Assembly (NCBI GenBank): GCA_944380945.1
Contig: CALWJG010000121.1
Location: 1 to 5,416 of the forward strand
DNA from: an uncultured Agathobaculum sp.
GTDB lineage: Bacteria; Bacillota; Clostridia; Oscillospirales; Butyricicoccaceae
Length of the DNA: 5,416 nt
Direction: 5' to 3'
The translations under genes were made by a program, and so were the position numbers. The notes under the pieces are model-generated. The model worked only from the letters and a program-made list of their open reading frames with translations. It did not search any database and was not told the origin of the DNA. Positions 1 through 5,165 of this stretch are shown here, one piece after another. How positions within the stretch are numbered: position 1 is the first letter of the stretch; each line of letters starts with the position of its first letter.

Positions 1-46
1 GGATGTTGATAATGACGATTGCGAGCATTGCAAATGACAAAGCCAT
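1..46 (-). CDS. Start of a small membrane protein gene, cut by the window edge
   Basis: Only the first 15 codons are inside the window, reading MALSFAMLAIVIINI. The stretch is almost entirely hydrophobic, so it is probably the first membrane helix or a signal peptide. The ATG at 44-46 has a strong ribosome site (GGAGGGG) four to five bases upstream, and that site starts right at the stop codon of the preceding gene, leaving a 12-base gap. It is therefore the fourth gene of the operon that begins with the helix-turn-helix gene at 750-1052. It could be a third copy of the paralogous membrane proteins at 59-400 and 413-748 or something else; the visible part is too short to tell. Confidence 0.7.
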   Translation of the reverse strand, partial: MALSFAMLAIVIINI

Positions 47-58
47 GGTACCCCTCCG

Positions 59-400
59 TTACAGATCCTGAATTTTCATCTTCTCTATCTGTTCCCTGTT
101 TTTCCTGCGCCGGCGGCAGAACCAGTAAATCGCCAGCAGCACGAGCATCGGCGCAAGCAGAATGACCGGCACGAGCAGCGCCAGCAGCATTCCCGATGCG
201 CTCTCCGCTTCGCTCAGCGCGTTGAGGAACACATTGGGCAGCACGAACAGCGCCGGCAGCAGCCAGCACCCCGGCAGCACCAGCCCCGGCCAGCGGCTTT
301 GACGATTTGCCAGAAATATCTCCAGCGCAATACAAATGACGAAAACCACGATAAGCGGCACATACATACCCAGGGTAATCAGATTTTCTTGGAGTTTCAT
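59..400 (-). CDS. Small three-helix membrane protein, paralogue of the gene at 413-748
   Basis: I do not recognise a named family. The 113-residue protein has three predicted membrane segments, at about residues 9-30, 38-60 and 70-95. It ends in a short, very basic cytoplasmic tail (CRRRRKNR, then EKMKIQDL). It shares with its upstream neighbour the block ALEIFLAxR...WPGLVLP...W around residues 25-46 and the end VLLAIYxFCRxRRx...KMxxQDL. The middle loop differs. The ATG at 398-400 follows AAGGAGGG at good spacing, 12 bases after the neighbour's stop. Translation is probably co-ordinated with the regulator at 750-1052. A role in the cell envelope is inferred only from membrane location and from the company DUF2089-type regulators often keep. 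Confidence 0.85.
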   Translation of the reverse strand: MKLQENLITLGMYVPLIVVFVICIALEIFLANRQSRWPGLVLPGCWLLPALFVLPNVFLNALSEAESASGMLLALLVPVILLAPMLVLLAIYWFCRRRRKNREQIEKMKIQDL

Positions 401-412
401 TACAATCCCTCC

Positions 413-748
413 TTACAGATCCTGCACCTGCATTTTATCCATCTGCTTTTCCCGGCGGCGGCGCGAGCGGCAGAAGAAATACACCGCCAGCAGCACGAAT
501 GTCGGGATATTGGCCTGCAGCATGCTGAGCGGGAAGCTCACCAGCAGGTCAATGTCCACCGACAGAGGCGTCTCATAAACGTAATAATATCCCGTGACCG
601 CGGCGACGATCACAAACAGGGTGTAGGCAAACCACAGCACGGGCAGCACCAGCCCGGGCCACCATGCCTTGCGCTTTGCGAGGAATACCTCCAGCGCGCA
701 GGCTGCTGCAAAAAGCACCAGCGCAATAATCAATCCGATTGGGCTCAT
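413..748 (-). CDS. Small three-helix membrane protein, first of two tandem paralogues
   Basis: This 111-residue protein has no family I can name. Hydrophobic segments lie near residues 3-24, 31-54 and 77-93. The short loop between helices one and two holds WPGLVLP (30-36), and the tail carries a cluster of arginines (FFCRSRRRREKQMDKMQVQDL region, residues 91-111). The sequence lines up end to end with the protein at 59-400, with best agreement in helix one, the WPGLVLP block and the tail. The start ATG lies one base after the TAG of the helix-turn-helix gene, and its ribosome site (AGGGGAG) is inside that gene's last codons, so translation is likely coupled. The arginine-rich tail suggests a cytoplasmic C-terminus by the positive-inside rule. 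Confidence 0.87.
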   Translation of the reverse strand: MSPIGLIIALVLFAAACALEVFLAKRKAWWPGLVLPVLWFAYTLFVIVAAVTGYYYVYETPLSVDIDLLVSFPLSMLQANIPTFVLLAVYFFCRSRRRREKQMDKMQVQDL

Positions 749-749
749 C

Positions 750-1052
750 CTATATCTCCCCTTTCTTCTGCCTTTTGTACTCGTTGATCAGGATTTTCGC
801 GGTGTCGAAATCCAGCTTATCGTTCACGGCGAGGCGCTTGATCAGCGCGATATACGGCTCCTCACCCTCGCGCTCGCTGATCTCGATCTTCTGGATCAGC
901 CGGTCGAGCCGCAGGCGCACGGTCGGATAGGTCACGCCGTACACCCCTGCGACCTCCTTGAGCGAACCCGAGGCCAGAATGAATTTTTTGATGAAGGCCA
1001 CGTCCTCATCCTCCAGCTGCGCCATCCACGCAGGCACTACCTCGATTGCCAC
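750..1052 (-). CDS. Short DUF2089-like helix-turn-helix regulator, first gene of the membrane-protein operon
   Basis: This 100-residue protein resembles the DNA-binding half of DUF2089 proteins. Residues about 26-53 read as a helix-turn-helix (LASGSLKEVAGVYGV, then TYPTVRLRLDRLI), with the TYPTVR recognition-helix start typical of that family. The N-terminal cysteine-rich zinc ribbon usual in DUF2089 proteins is absent; there is no cysteine at all. Residues 66-95 (YIALIKRLAVNDKLDFDTAKILINEYK) look like the short helical SHOCT/LiaX-type hairpin often found in envelope-stress proteins; this is inferred from pattern only. The GTG at 1050-1052 is chosen because AGGGAGG lies seven bases upstream. 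An ATG at 1055-1057 is out of frame and too close to that site. It probably controls its own operon, which encodes small membrane proteins. Confidence 0.85.
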   Translation of the reverse strand: MAIEVVPAWMAQLEDEDVAFIKKFILASGSLKEVAGVYGVTYPTVRLRLDRLIQKIEISEREGEEPYIALIKRLAVNDKLDFDTAKILINEYKRQKKGEI

Positions 1053-1078
1053 GCCATCGCCTCCCTTCCTGTATCTTC

Positions 1079-1107
1079 AGTATACGCTTTAATTTTGTTA
1101 AAGTCAA
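1079..1107 (-). promoter_or_regulatory. Sigma-A promoter of the DUF2089-like operon
   Basis: Read on the minus strand, a -35 TTGACT (1102-1107) is followed by exactly 17 bases and a -10 TATACT (1079-1084). Transcription would begin near 1072, only about 20 bases before the GTG start, so the 5' untranslated region holds little beyond the ribosome site at 1060-1066. The sequence upstream is very AT-rich and could act as an UP element. Confidence 0.88.
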
Positions 1108-1109
1108 TC

Positions 1110-1146
1110 TTTCATTTTATTTTTTGTGAAAATAAAATTTCATTTT
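1110..1146. repeat. AT-rich inverted and direct repeats just upstream of the promoter
   Basis: Two elements overlap here. ATTTTATTTT (1114-1123) and its exact complement (1129-1138) form 10-bp arms around a five-base centre. TTTCATTTT occurs at 1110-1118 and again at 1138-1146, 28 bases apart. TGAAA (1127-1131) and TTTCA (1138-1142) also make a symmetric 5-6-5 site. The location two bases upstream of the -35 box fits an operator or UP element for the operon. Because the DNA is so AT-rich, some of this symmetry could be chance. Confidence 0.45.
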
Positions 1147-1167
1147 GATTTCACGCGCAGGCAACAC

Positions 1168-1193
1168 AAAAGGGACCGCTCTGGGCGGTCCCC
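1168..1193 (-). terminator. Intrinsic terminator of the iclR-esterase operon
   Basis: GGGACCGC (1172-1179) and GCGGTCCC (1185-1192) form a perfect 8-bp GC-rich stem with a five-base loop. On the minus strand the stem is followed by TTTTGTGTT. It sits 13 bases after the stop codon of the esterase gene and before the promoter of the next operon, so it separates the two transcription units. Confidence 0.85.
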
Positions 1194-1205
1194 TTTGCTA
1201 ATGTA

Positions 1206-1979
1206 TCACAGGCTTTTGAGCCACTCTGCGCACAGCCCCTGCCAGCGGTTGACATGGCGGTCGGGCAGGCGGCCGCGGGTCGGCTCGTAGGTCTCAAAAT
1301 CGGCCAGCGACAGGCCGTGGATGCCGTGCGGGAACAGATGCACCTCATGCGGCACGCCGGCGCGGCGCAGCGCCTGCTCGAGCAGCAGCGTGTTCTCGAC
1401 CGGCACCTCATCGTCGTCCAGCGTGTGCCAGAGGAAGGTGGGCGGCGTATCGCCGTCGATCAGGAATTCGAGCGAAAACGCCTGCTGGCGCGCGCGATCC
1501 GGTCCGGCGAGCTGCTCGAAGCTGCCGCGGTGGGCGTATTCACCCGCAGAAGCAACCGGATAGCACAGCACGGCCGCATTCGGGCGATGCGCCTGCCGGT
1601 CAGCTCCCGGCTCGAACCAGTCGGGCCGGTTCCAAACCGCGGCCAGCGTGCCCGCCAGATGGCCGCCCGCGGAAAAGCCGCCGATGGCGATGCGGTCCGG
1701 ATCGACGCCGAACCGCGCGGCGTTTTCCCGCACCCACGCTACTGCTGCGGCCGCCGTGCGCACCGGCATAACGCCCAGCGGCGCAGGCGCGCAGTCATAC
1801 TCCAGCACAAAGGACTCGATCCCGTCCCGCGCAAATGCGCGCGCCACGGGCGCGCCCTCGCGGATCGAGCAGAATTCATACCCCCCGCCGGGACAGATCA
1901 CCAGCGCGGGCTTGCCCTCGCCCTGCGCCCTGCCATAGTGGGTCAGCCTGCCGTGCGGCAGCTGCAAAACCTCGGTCAT
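1206..1979 (-). CDS. Alpha/beta-hydrolase esterase (carbohydrate-esterase-like)
   Basis: The 257-residue product is a complete alpha/beta hydrolase of the small esterase group that includes BD-FAE and acetylxylan-esterase-like enzymes. Numbering from the chosen ATG, the oxyanion-hole segment CPGGGY is at residues 29-34. The nucleophile serine is in GFSAGGH (Ser103), the acid in HTLDDDEVPVEN (Asp near 188-190), and the histidine in GIHGLSL (His221). No signal peptide is seen, so it acts in the cytoplasm, probably removing acyl groups from imported sugars or oligosaccharides; the substrate is inferred. ATG 1977-1979 is preferred because a purine-rich AGGGG lies ten bases upstream. An in-frame GTG at 2009, overlapping the iclR stop, lacks a ribosome site. 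It is co-transcribed with the upstream regulator, 26 bases away. Confidence 0.9.
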   Translation of the reverse strand: MTEVLQLPHGRLTHYGRAQGEGKPALVICPGGGYEFCSIREGAPVARAFARDGIESFVLEYDCAPAPLGVMPVRTAAAAVAWVRENAARFGVDPDRIAIGGFSAGGHLAGTLAAVWNRPDWFEPGADRQAHRPNAAVLCYPVASAGEYAHRGSFEQLAGPDRARQQAFSLEFLIDGDTPPTFLWHTLDDDEVPVENTLLLEQALRRAGVPHEVHLFPHGIHGLSLADFETYEPTRGRLPDRHVNRWQGLCAEWLKSL

Positions 1980-2005
1980 CGGTCGTTTTCCCCTTTCCCG
2001 GCCGC

Positions 2006-2785
2006 TCACCGCCGCACAGGCGCGACGCCCATTGCGGCCTCGATCTCCGCCCGCGCCGAGAGCAGCGGCCCACGCAGCTCGGCGATCCGTTCATCCGTCA
2101 TCCTGCCGACCGGCGCGGAAAGCGAGATGGCGTAGACCGCCCGGCCGCGGTAATCCGGCAGCGCGGCCGCGATGCAGCGCACGCCGAGCTCGTTCTCCTC
2201 ATTGTCCAGCGCATAGCCCATCCGGCGCACCCGCCCGATCTCCTGAAAAAACGCGGCCTCGTCCACGATCGTGCGCTCGGTCCACGGGCGCACGTCGCTC
2301 TCCTGCCACACCGAGCGCACCTCGGCGTCCTCCCAGGTGGCGAGCATGGCCTTGCCCACGCCCGTGCAGAACAGCGGACGGCGCATACCGATGCGCGAGA
2401 ACATCCGGATCGCGCCGCTGCCGCTCTCCACCTTGTGGACATAGACGATGTCGCGTCCCTCCTGCATGGCGAGATGCGCGGTCTCCCCGGTCTCGTGGCT
2501 CAGCCGCTCGAGCGGCGCGCGCACGATATCCACCATATCCAGATTGTCCACGATCGCGCTGCTCAGCTCGCACAGACGCATCCCCGCGCGGTAAATGCTG
2601 GTCACCGCATCGCGGTGGACATAGCCGCGCGCACACATGCTGGCGAGCAGCCGGTGCACGGTGCTTTTGTGCAGGCCGGTCTCCGCCGACAGCGCGCCGA
2701 TGGTCATGCCGCCATGGCTGCGGCAGAGCGCTTCCAGCAGATCGAACGCACGGTCGAGCGACTGCACGGACGACGATTCTGCCAT
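2006..2785 (-). CDS. IclR-family transcriptional regulator
   Basis: The 259-residue protein has the full IclR layout. An N-terminal winged helix (about 6-65) carries the helix-turn-helix MTIGALSAETGLHKSTVHRLL (27-47), and a C-terminal effector-binding domain covers about 77-250. Family landmarks in the second domain are RPLFCTGVGKAMLA (136-149) and GYALDNEENELGVRCIAAAL (190-209), where the conserved cysteine and acidic residues line the ligand pocket in known members. Such proteins bind DNA as dimers or tetramers and respond to small organic acids or sugar-acid metabolites. The ATG has GGGAGGAG five bases upstream. It shares an operon with the esterase gene, which it probably controls together with its own promoter. 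The inducer cannot be deduced. Confidence 0.93.
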   Translation of the reverse strand: MAESSSVQSLDRAFDLLEALCRSHGGMTIGALSAETGLHKSTVHRLLASMCARGYVHRDAVTSIYRAGMRLCELSSAIVDNLDMVDIVRAPLERLSHETGETAHLAMQEGRDIVYVHKVESGSGAIRMFSRIGMRRPLFCTGVGKAMLATWEDAEVRSVWQESDVRPWTERTIVDEAAFFQEIGRVRRMGYALDNEENELGVRCIAAALPDYRGRAVYAISLSAPVGRMTDERIAELRGPLLSARAEIEAAMGVAPVRR

Positions 2786-2802
2786 AATGTCTCCTCCCGA
2801 TA

Positions 2803-2834
2803 TTTCATATTATAAAACCATGTTTCATTTTATA
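2803..2834 (-). promoter_or_regulatory. Putative iclR promoter with overlapping operator-like palindrome
   Basis: On the minus strand a consensus -10 TATAAT lies at 2809-2814, but the matching -35 is poor (TCATAT at 17-base spacing). A second possible -10, TATAAA, lies at 2829-2834. Across the first -10 is an imperfect palindrome, ATAAAAC (2812-2818), three bases, GTTTCAT (2822-2828), with one mismatch. It resembles the KdgR-type boxes of the IclR family as I remember them. TTTCAT recurs at 2803-2808, exactly 20 bases (two helical turns) from the copy at 2823-2828. A weak -35 with an overlapping operator suits autoregulation. Confidence 0.5.
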
Positions 2835-2838
2835 TGAT

Positions 2839-2975
2839 TGCGCAAAAAAAAGCAAGGGCAAAATTGCATGGAGATTCCGGCGGAAAAACAGCATTTTACC
2901 GACAGACTGTCCTATGCAGCGCGGGCCGCCTTTGCCGCGGGGCCGCCGGCCCGTCCGGCGGTGCGGAATACCCGG
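2839..2975. other. Intergenic DNA between divergent iclR and the small plus-strand gene
   Basis: I see no convincing gene here. Open frames cross it, but they have no ribosome site and continue through the promoter of the next gene. The right half is very GC-rich and contains CCGCCGG (2943-2949) paired with CCGGCGG (2955-2961), a perfect 7-bp stem with a five-base loop. GGGCC/GGCCC at 2940-2952 is a competing fold. No T-run follows on either strand, so it is not an ordinary terminator. Confidence 0.5.
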
Positions 2976-3017
2976 TTGCACCGCAGCGGAGCCTGTGCTA
3001 TACTGCTGTTATCAGCA
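2958..3017 (+). promoter_or_regulatory. Strong promoter with flanking palindromes for the small plus-strand gene
   Basis: A -35 TTGCAC (2976-2981), a 17-base spacer and a -10 TATACT (2999-3004) preceded by TG (2996-2997) make a near-ideal extended -10 promoter. A perfect inverted repeat, GCGGTGC (2958-2964) and GCACCGC (2978-2984), overlaps the -35. A second, TGCTG (3004-3008) and CAGCA (3013-3017) around TTAT, sits on the likely start point near 3011. Both positions are classical for repressor operators. The 5' untranslated region would be about 70 bases. Confidence 0.75.
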
Positions 3018-3081
3018 AACAGATTTTGGCATCGCACCGATGCCATCCTGCAAAACACAGAAAGACAGAAAGGAGTTTGCC

Positions 3082-3411
3082 ATGCGCAGAGAATGTTTGT
3101 GGCCCAGGATCCTCATGGTGATCCTGTCGTTTTTACTGACCGCAGGAATTGCACTTTACATTCATGCCTCTTTTTTCGCGAACGCCTTCGATATCAGAAT
3201 AAAGGAGAAGATCGACGACGGCTCCCTGTACTACATCGTCGCAGAAAGCGCAGAGGGCACTGCGCATCCCGATGGCGAAATCCGGCTGCGCTGCACCAGG
3301 GAGGCGTATGATCAGGTCCGTGTCGGGGATGATGTGTTCTGCGAATGCTATCTGAGCTCCATATTGCCGCGCGGGTGGGTGCACGAATTCCAGCCTGCAC
3401 GCGAGCGCTAA
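3082..3411 (+). CDS. Small membrane-anchored protein of unknown function
   Basis: I do not recognise the family. The start is set by AAAGGAG (3069-3075), six bases before ATG 3082-3084, and by the promoter just upstream; the frame stays open further 5' but the promoter lies inside that extension. The 109-residue product has a basic N-terminus (MRREC) and one hydrophobic helix at about residues 8-29. The remaining roughly 75 residues are soluble and rich in beta-forming stretches, with LYYIVAES at 49-56 and YDQVRVGDDVFCECYLSS at 76-93. Cysteines are at positions 5, 71, 87 and 89. This is a signal anchor with a small domain predicted outside the membrane. It is a single-gene unit with its own terminator, convergent with the tRNA gene. 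Confidence 0.85.
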   Translation: MRRECLWPRILMVILSFLLTAGIALYIHASFFANAFDIRIKEKIDDGSLYYIVAESAEGTAHPDGEIRLRCTREAYDQVRVGDDVFCECYLSSILPRGWVHEFQPARER

Positions 3412-3413
3412 AC

Positions 3414-3450
3414 AAAAAAGGCTTGTTTCCTGATGGAAACAAGCCTTTTT
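3414..3450. terminator. Bidirectional intrinsic terminator shared by convergent genes
   Basis: A perfect 16-bp stem is formed by 3415-3430 and 3435-3450 around the loop TGAT. A run of A on the left and T on the right means that each strand ends in a T-tract after a GC-containing stem. It begins three bases after the stop of the plus-strand gene and ends five bases past the CCA end of the minus-strand tRNA, so it should stop transcription from both sides. Confidence 0.95.
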
Positions 3451-3455
3451 ACCCA

Positions 3456-3531
3456 TGGTGGAGACGGTGGGGATCGAACCCATGACCTCTTGACTGCCAG
3501 TCAAACGCTCTCCCAGCTGAGCTACGCCCCC
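3456..3531 (-). tRNA. tRNA-Ala (anticodon GGC)
   Basis: The 76-base minus-strand gene folds as a full cloverleaf. The acceptor GGGGGCG pairs with CGTCTCC and includes the G3-U70 wobble that identifies alanine tRNAs. The D-arm is GCTC/GAGC. The anticodon arm is TTTGA-CTGGCAG-TCAAG, with GGC at + strand 3496-3498, reading GCC codons and GCU by wobble. The T-arm loop contains TTCGATC. The CCA end is encoded (3456-3458). It has its own promoter and is the last gene before the shared terminator. Confidence 0.97.
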
Positions 3532-3570
3532 GGGTATACCGCCGCCGGCTTTCGCCTGACGACAAAGTAT

Positions 3571-3599
3571 ATTATACCGGAGCATCGGTCTCCTGTCAA
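3571..3599 (-). promoter_or_regulatory. Consensus promoter of the tRNA-Ala gene
   Basis: On the minus strand TTGACA (3594-3599) and TATAAT (3571-3576), separated by exactly 17 bases, match both sigma-A hexamers perfectly. The spacer holds GGAG and CTCC as a small inverted repeat. Transcription would start near 3564, giving a leader of about 32 bases that RNase P must remove. Confidence 0.95.
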
Positions 3600-3617
3600 G
3601 CCCAAATTCGCTTTTTC

Positions 3618-4388
3618 TCAGCAAATCCCAAACAAACGCCGGCCGTTTTCAGTCGTGATGCGCTCGACCTCCGCCGGGTCCATGCCTTTGACCGCCGCGA
3701 TGGTCTCGGCCATGCGGTGGACATAGAGCGACGAGTTGCGGCGGCCGCGGTAGGGCTCGGGCGCCATATAGGGCGCGTCGGTCTCGACCATCAGCCGGTC
3801 GATGGGCGCTTCGCGGATGACCTCGAGCGCGCGGCGCGCATTTTTGAAGGTGATCACGCCGGTGAAGGACAGGTAATACCCCAGCTTCAGCAGCTCGCGC
3901 GCCATTTCGACGCTGCCCGCATAGCAGTGGTACACGCCGGTCACGTCCGGATAGCGCCGCGTGATCTCCAGACAGTCCGCGTGCGCGTCGCGGTCGTGCA
4001 CGATGACCGGCTTGCCCAGATCGCGCGCCAGCTCCATCTGCCGCGCAAAAACGACCTGCTGCCGCGCGCGGGCGCGCTCGTCCTTTTCCCAATAGTAGTC
4101 CAGCCCGATCTCCCCGATCGCGCGCACCTTGGGCTCATCGCCAGCCAGCCGGCGGATGTCCGCCAGCTCCTGTTCCCAGCCGTCCGTGATATTCTCCGGG
4201 TGGATGCCGACGGCCGCATAGACAAAGGGATACTGCCGCGCATAGCTGACCGCCTTGCGCGAGGAATCCAGATCGCAGCCCGGGTTGAGGATCAGCCCGA
4301 CGTTGTTTGCCGGCATGGAGGACAGCAGCGCGTCCCGGTCCTCGTCAAAGCGCTTGTCGTCATAATGCGCATGGGTGTCAAACAGCAT
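3618..4388 (-). CDS. tatD: TatD-family metal-dependent hydrolase (DNase)
   Basis: The 256-residue protein has every signature of the TatD family, whose members hydrolyse DNA with two metal ions. Metal and active-site residues are visible: His6 and His8 in DTHAHYDD, Glu93 in GEIGLDYYW, His131 in VIVHDRDAH, His154 in VYHCYAGS, and Asp204 in ETDAPY. Length is typical of the family. It acts in the cytoplasm. Known members are 3'-5' exonucleases linked to DNA repair or turnover, and one branch edits D-aminoacyl-tRNA, so the exact substrate is open. The ATG is preceded by AAAGGAG seven bases upstream, which overlaps the stop region of the HAD gene, and the gap is 12 bases. No terminator is seen between this gene and the tRNA-Ala promoter. 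Confidence 0.95.
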   Translation of the reverse strand: MLFDTHAHYDDKRFDEDRDALLSSMPANNVGLILNPGCDLDSSRKAVSYARQYPFVYAAVGIHPENITDGWEQELADIRRLAGDEPKVRAIGEIGLDYYWEKDERARARQQVVFARQMELARDLGKPVIVHDRDAHADCLEITRRYPDVTGVYHCYAGSVEMARELLKLGYYLSFTGVITFKNARRALEVIREAPIDRLMVETDAPYMAPEPYRGRRNSSLYVHRMAETIAAVKGMDPAEVERITTENGRRLFGIC

Positions 4389-4400
4389 TTGTTTTCTCCT

Positions 4401-5165
4401 TTATATCCATCCGAAGTGCTTGCAGGCGTTCCACAGCCCGTCCCGATCGACCGGATCGGTGATGTAGTCCGCCTTGGCCTTGAGCGCGCCGCAGGCGTTG
4501 CCCATCGCGACCGAGAACCACCCCTGCCCGAACATGCACACGTCGTTCGTGCCGTCGCCGAAGATGACCACGTCCTCATCCGGGACGTGCATGCGCTCCA
4601 GCATGCGGCGGATGCCCTTCTGCTTTTCGGTCGGCTCGATGAGCAGCAGGCCGCGGTCAAACCGCACGGCGGGCAGGCCGCCGAGGTCGATGTGCGCCTG
4701 CTGCTCCTCCGTGCAGGCGATATTGACCTTGTACAGCGTGTCCAGCGCGCGGTAATCGAACGCGGGATCGAAATACGTCGGGAAATACACGGGCGGCGCC
4801 AGCGGGATGTACTTCGCATCCGAGGTGACGCACACCGGCTCGTTGACCGCCGTGACCGCCCACGGGATGCCCGCCGCCTCCAGCCGGCCGATCAGCGCGA
4901 TGCAGTCCGCCGCGGGCAGGCTTTTCATCTCCGCGATCTCTCCGCCGATGGTCAGGCTGTACCCGCCGTCGGCGACGATATCGGAAAAGCCGTGCTGCGC
5001 CGCGAACCGCGCGGCCGACGCCTGCAGCCGTCCGGTCGCGATGGCGGTGAAATGCCCGTTTGCGCGCAGCTGCGCCAGGCAGCGCGACGCGCTCTCGGGC
5101 ACCTGCATGGTCTGGCCGACGCTGAGCGTGCCGTCTATGTCAAAAAAGAAATATTTCCTGTGCAT
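4401..5165 (-). CDS. Cof-type HAD-superfamily phosphatase
   Basis: The 254-residue protein is a haloacid-dehalogenase phosphatase of the Cof (type IIB cap) group. The four motifs are in order: DIDGTL with Asp9 (nucleophile) and Asp11, ATGR with Thr44, a lysine in EKQKG (Lys183 most likely), and GDGTNDVCMF with Asp204 and Asp208. The roughly 100-residue cap lies between motifs II and III. Relatives dephosphorylate sugar phosphates, flavin precursors or pyridoxal phosphate, and specificity cannot be read from sequence. It is slightly shorter than many members but looks complete. The ATG has AAGGAG four bases upstream. It is the first gene of an operon with tatD; such phosphatases often sit beside unrelated housekeeping genes. 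Confidence 0.93.
   Translation of the reverse strand: MHRKYFFFDIDGTLSVGQTMQVPESASRCLAQLRANGHFTAIATGRLQASAARFAAQHGFSDIVADGGYSLTIGGEIAEMKSLPAADCIALIGRLEAAGIPWAVTAVNEPVCVTSDAKYIPLAPPVYFPTYFDPAFDYRALDTLYKVNIACTEEQQAHIDLGGLPAVRFDRGLLLIEPTEKQKGIRRMLERMHVPDEDVVIFGDGTNDVCMFGQGWFSVAMGNACGALKAKADYITDPVDRDGLWNACKHFGWI

Noticed and set aside
1979..2009. GTG start at 2009 for the esterase, overlapping the iclR stop as GTGA
   Set aside because: No ribosome site precedes it, and the extra ten residues (SGRERGKRP) look unlike a hydrolase N-terminus. The ATG at 1977-1979 has a purine-rich site and starts a normal-length protein.
1254..2815. Long plus-strand frames of 293, 326 and 251 residues opposite the esterase and iclR genes
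   Set aside because: They are arginine/alanine/proline-rich shadows of real genes with all motifs intact on the other strand.
2838..3311. 157-residue plus-strand frame starting MRKKKQGQNC
   Set aside because: It runs through the strong promoter at 2976-3004 and overlaps the small gene in another frame. There is no ribosome site before its start, and its composition looks random.
3456..3531. tRNA gene as an integration site for a mobile element
   Set aside because: There is no integrase, no repeated copy of the tRNA 3' end, and both neighbours are intact ordinary genes with a shared terminator.
3133..3624. 163-residue minus-strand frame across the tRNA and antisense to the small plus-strand gene
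   Set aside because: It includes the tRNA gene itself and its promoter, and its GGVAQLGERLTGSQEVMGSIPT stretch is tRNA read in the sense direction. It is not a protein gene.
3433..3726. Plus-strand open frame containing GGDGGDRTHDLLTASQTLSQLSYAPG
   Set aside because: This is the antisense reading of the tRNA-Ala gene. The GDGGDRTHD...LSYAPG pattern is a well-known spurious protein produced by tRNA complements. The frame also has no ribosome site of its own.
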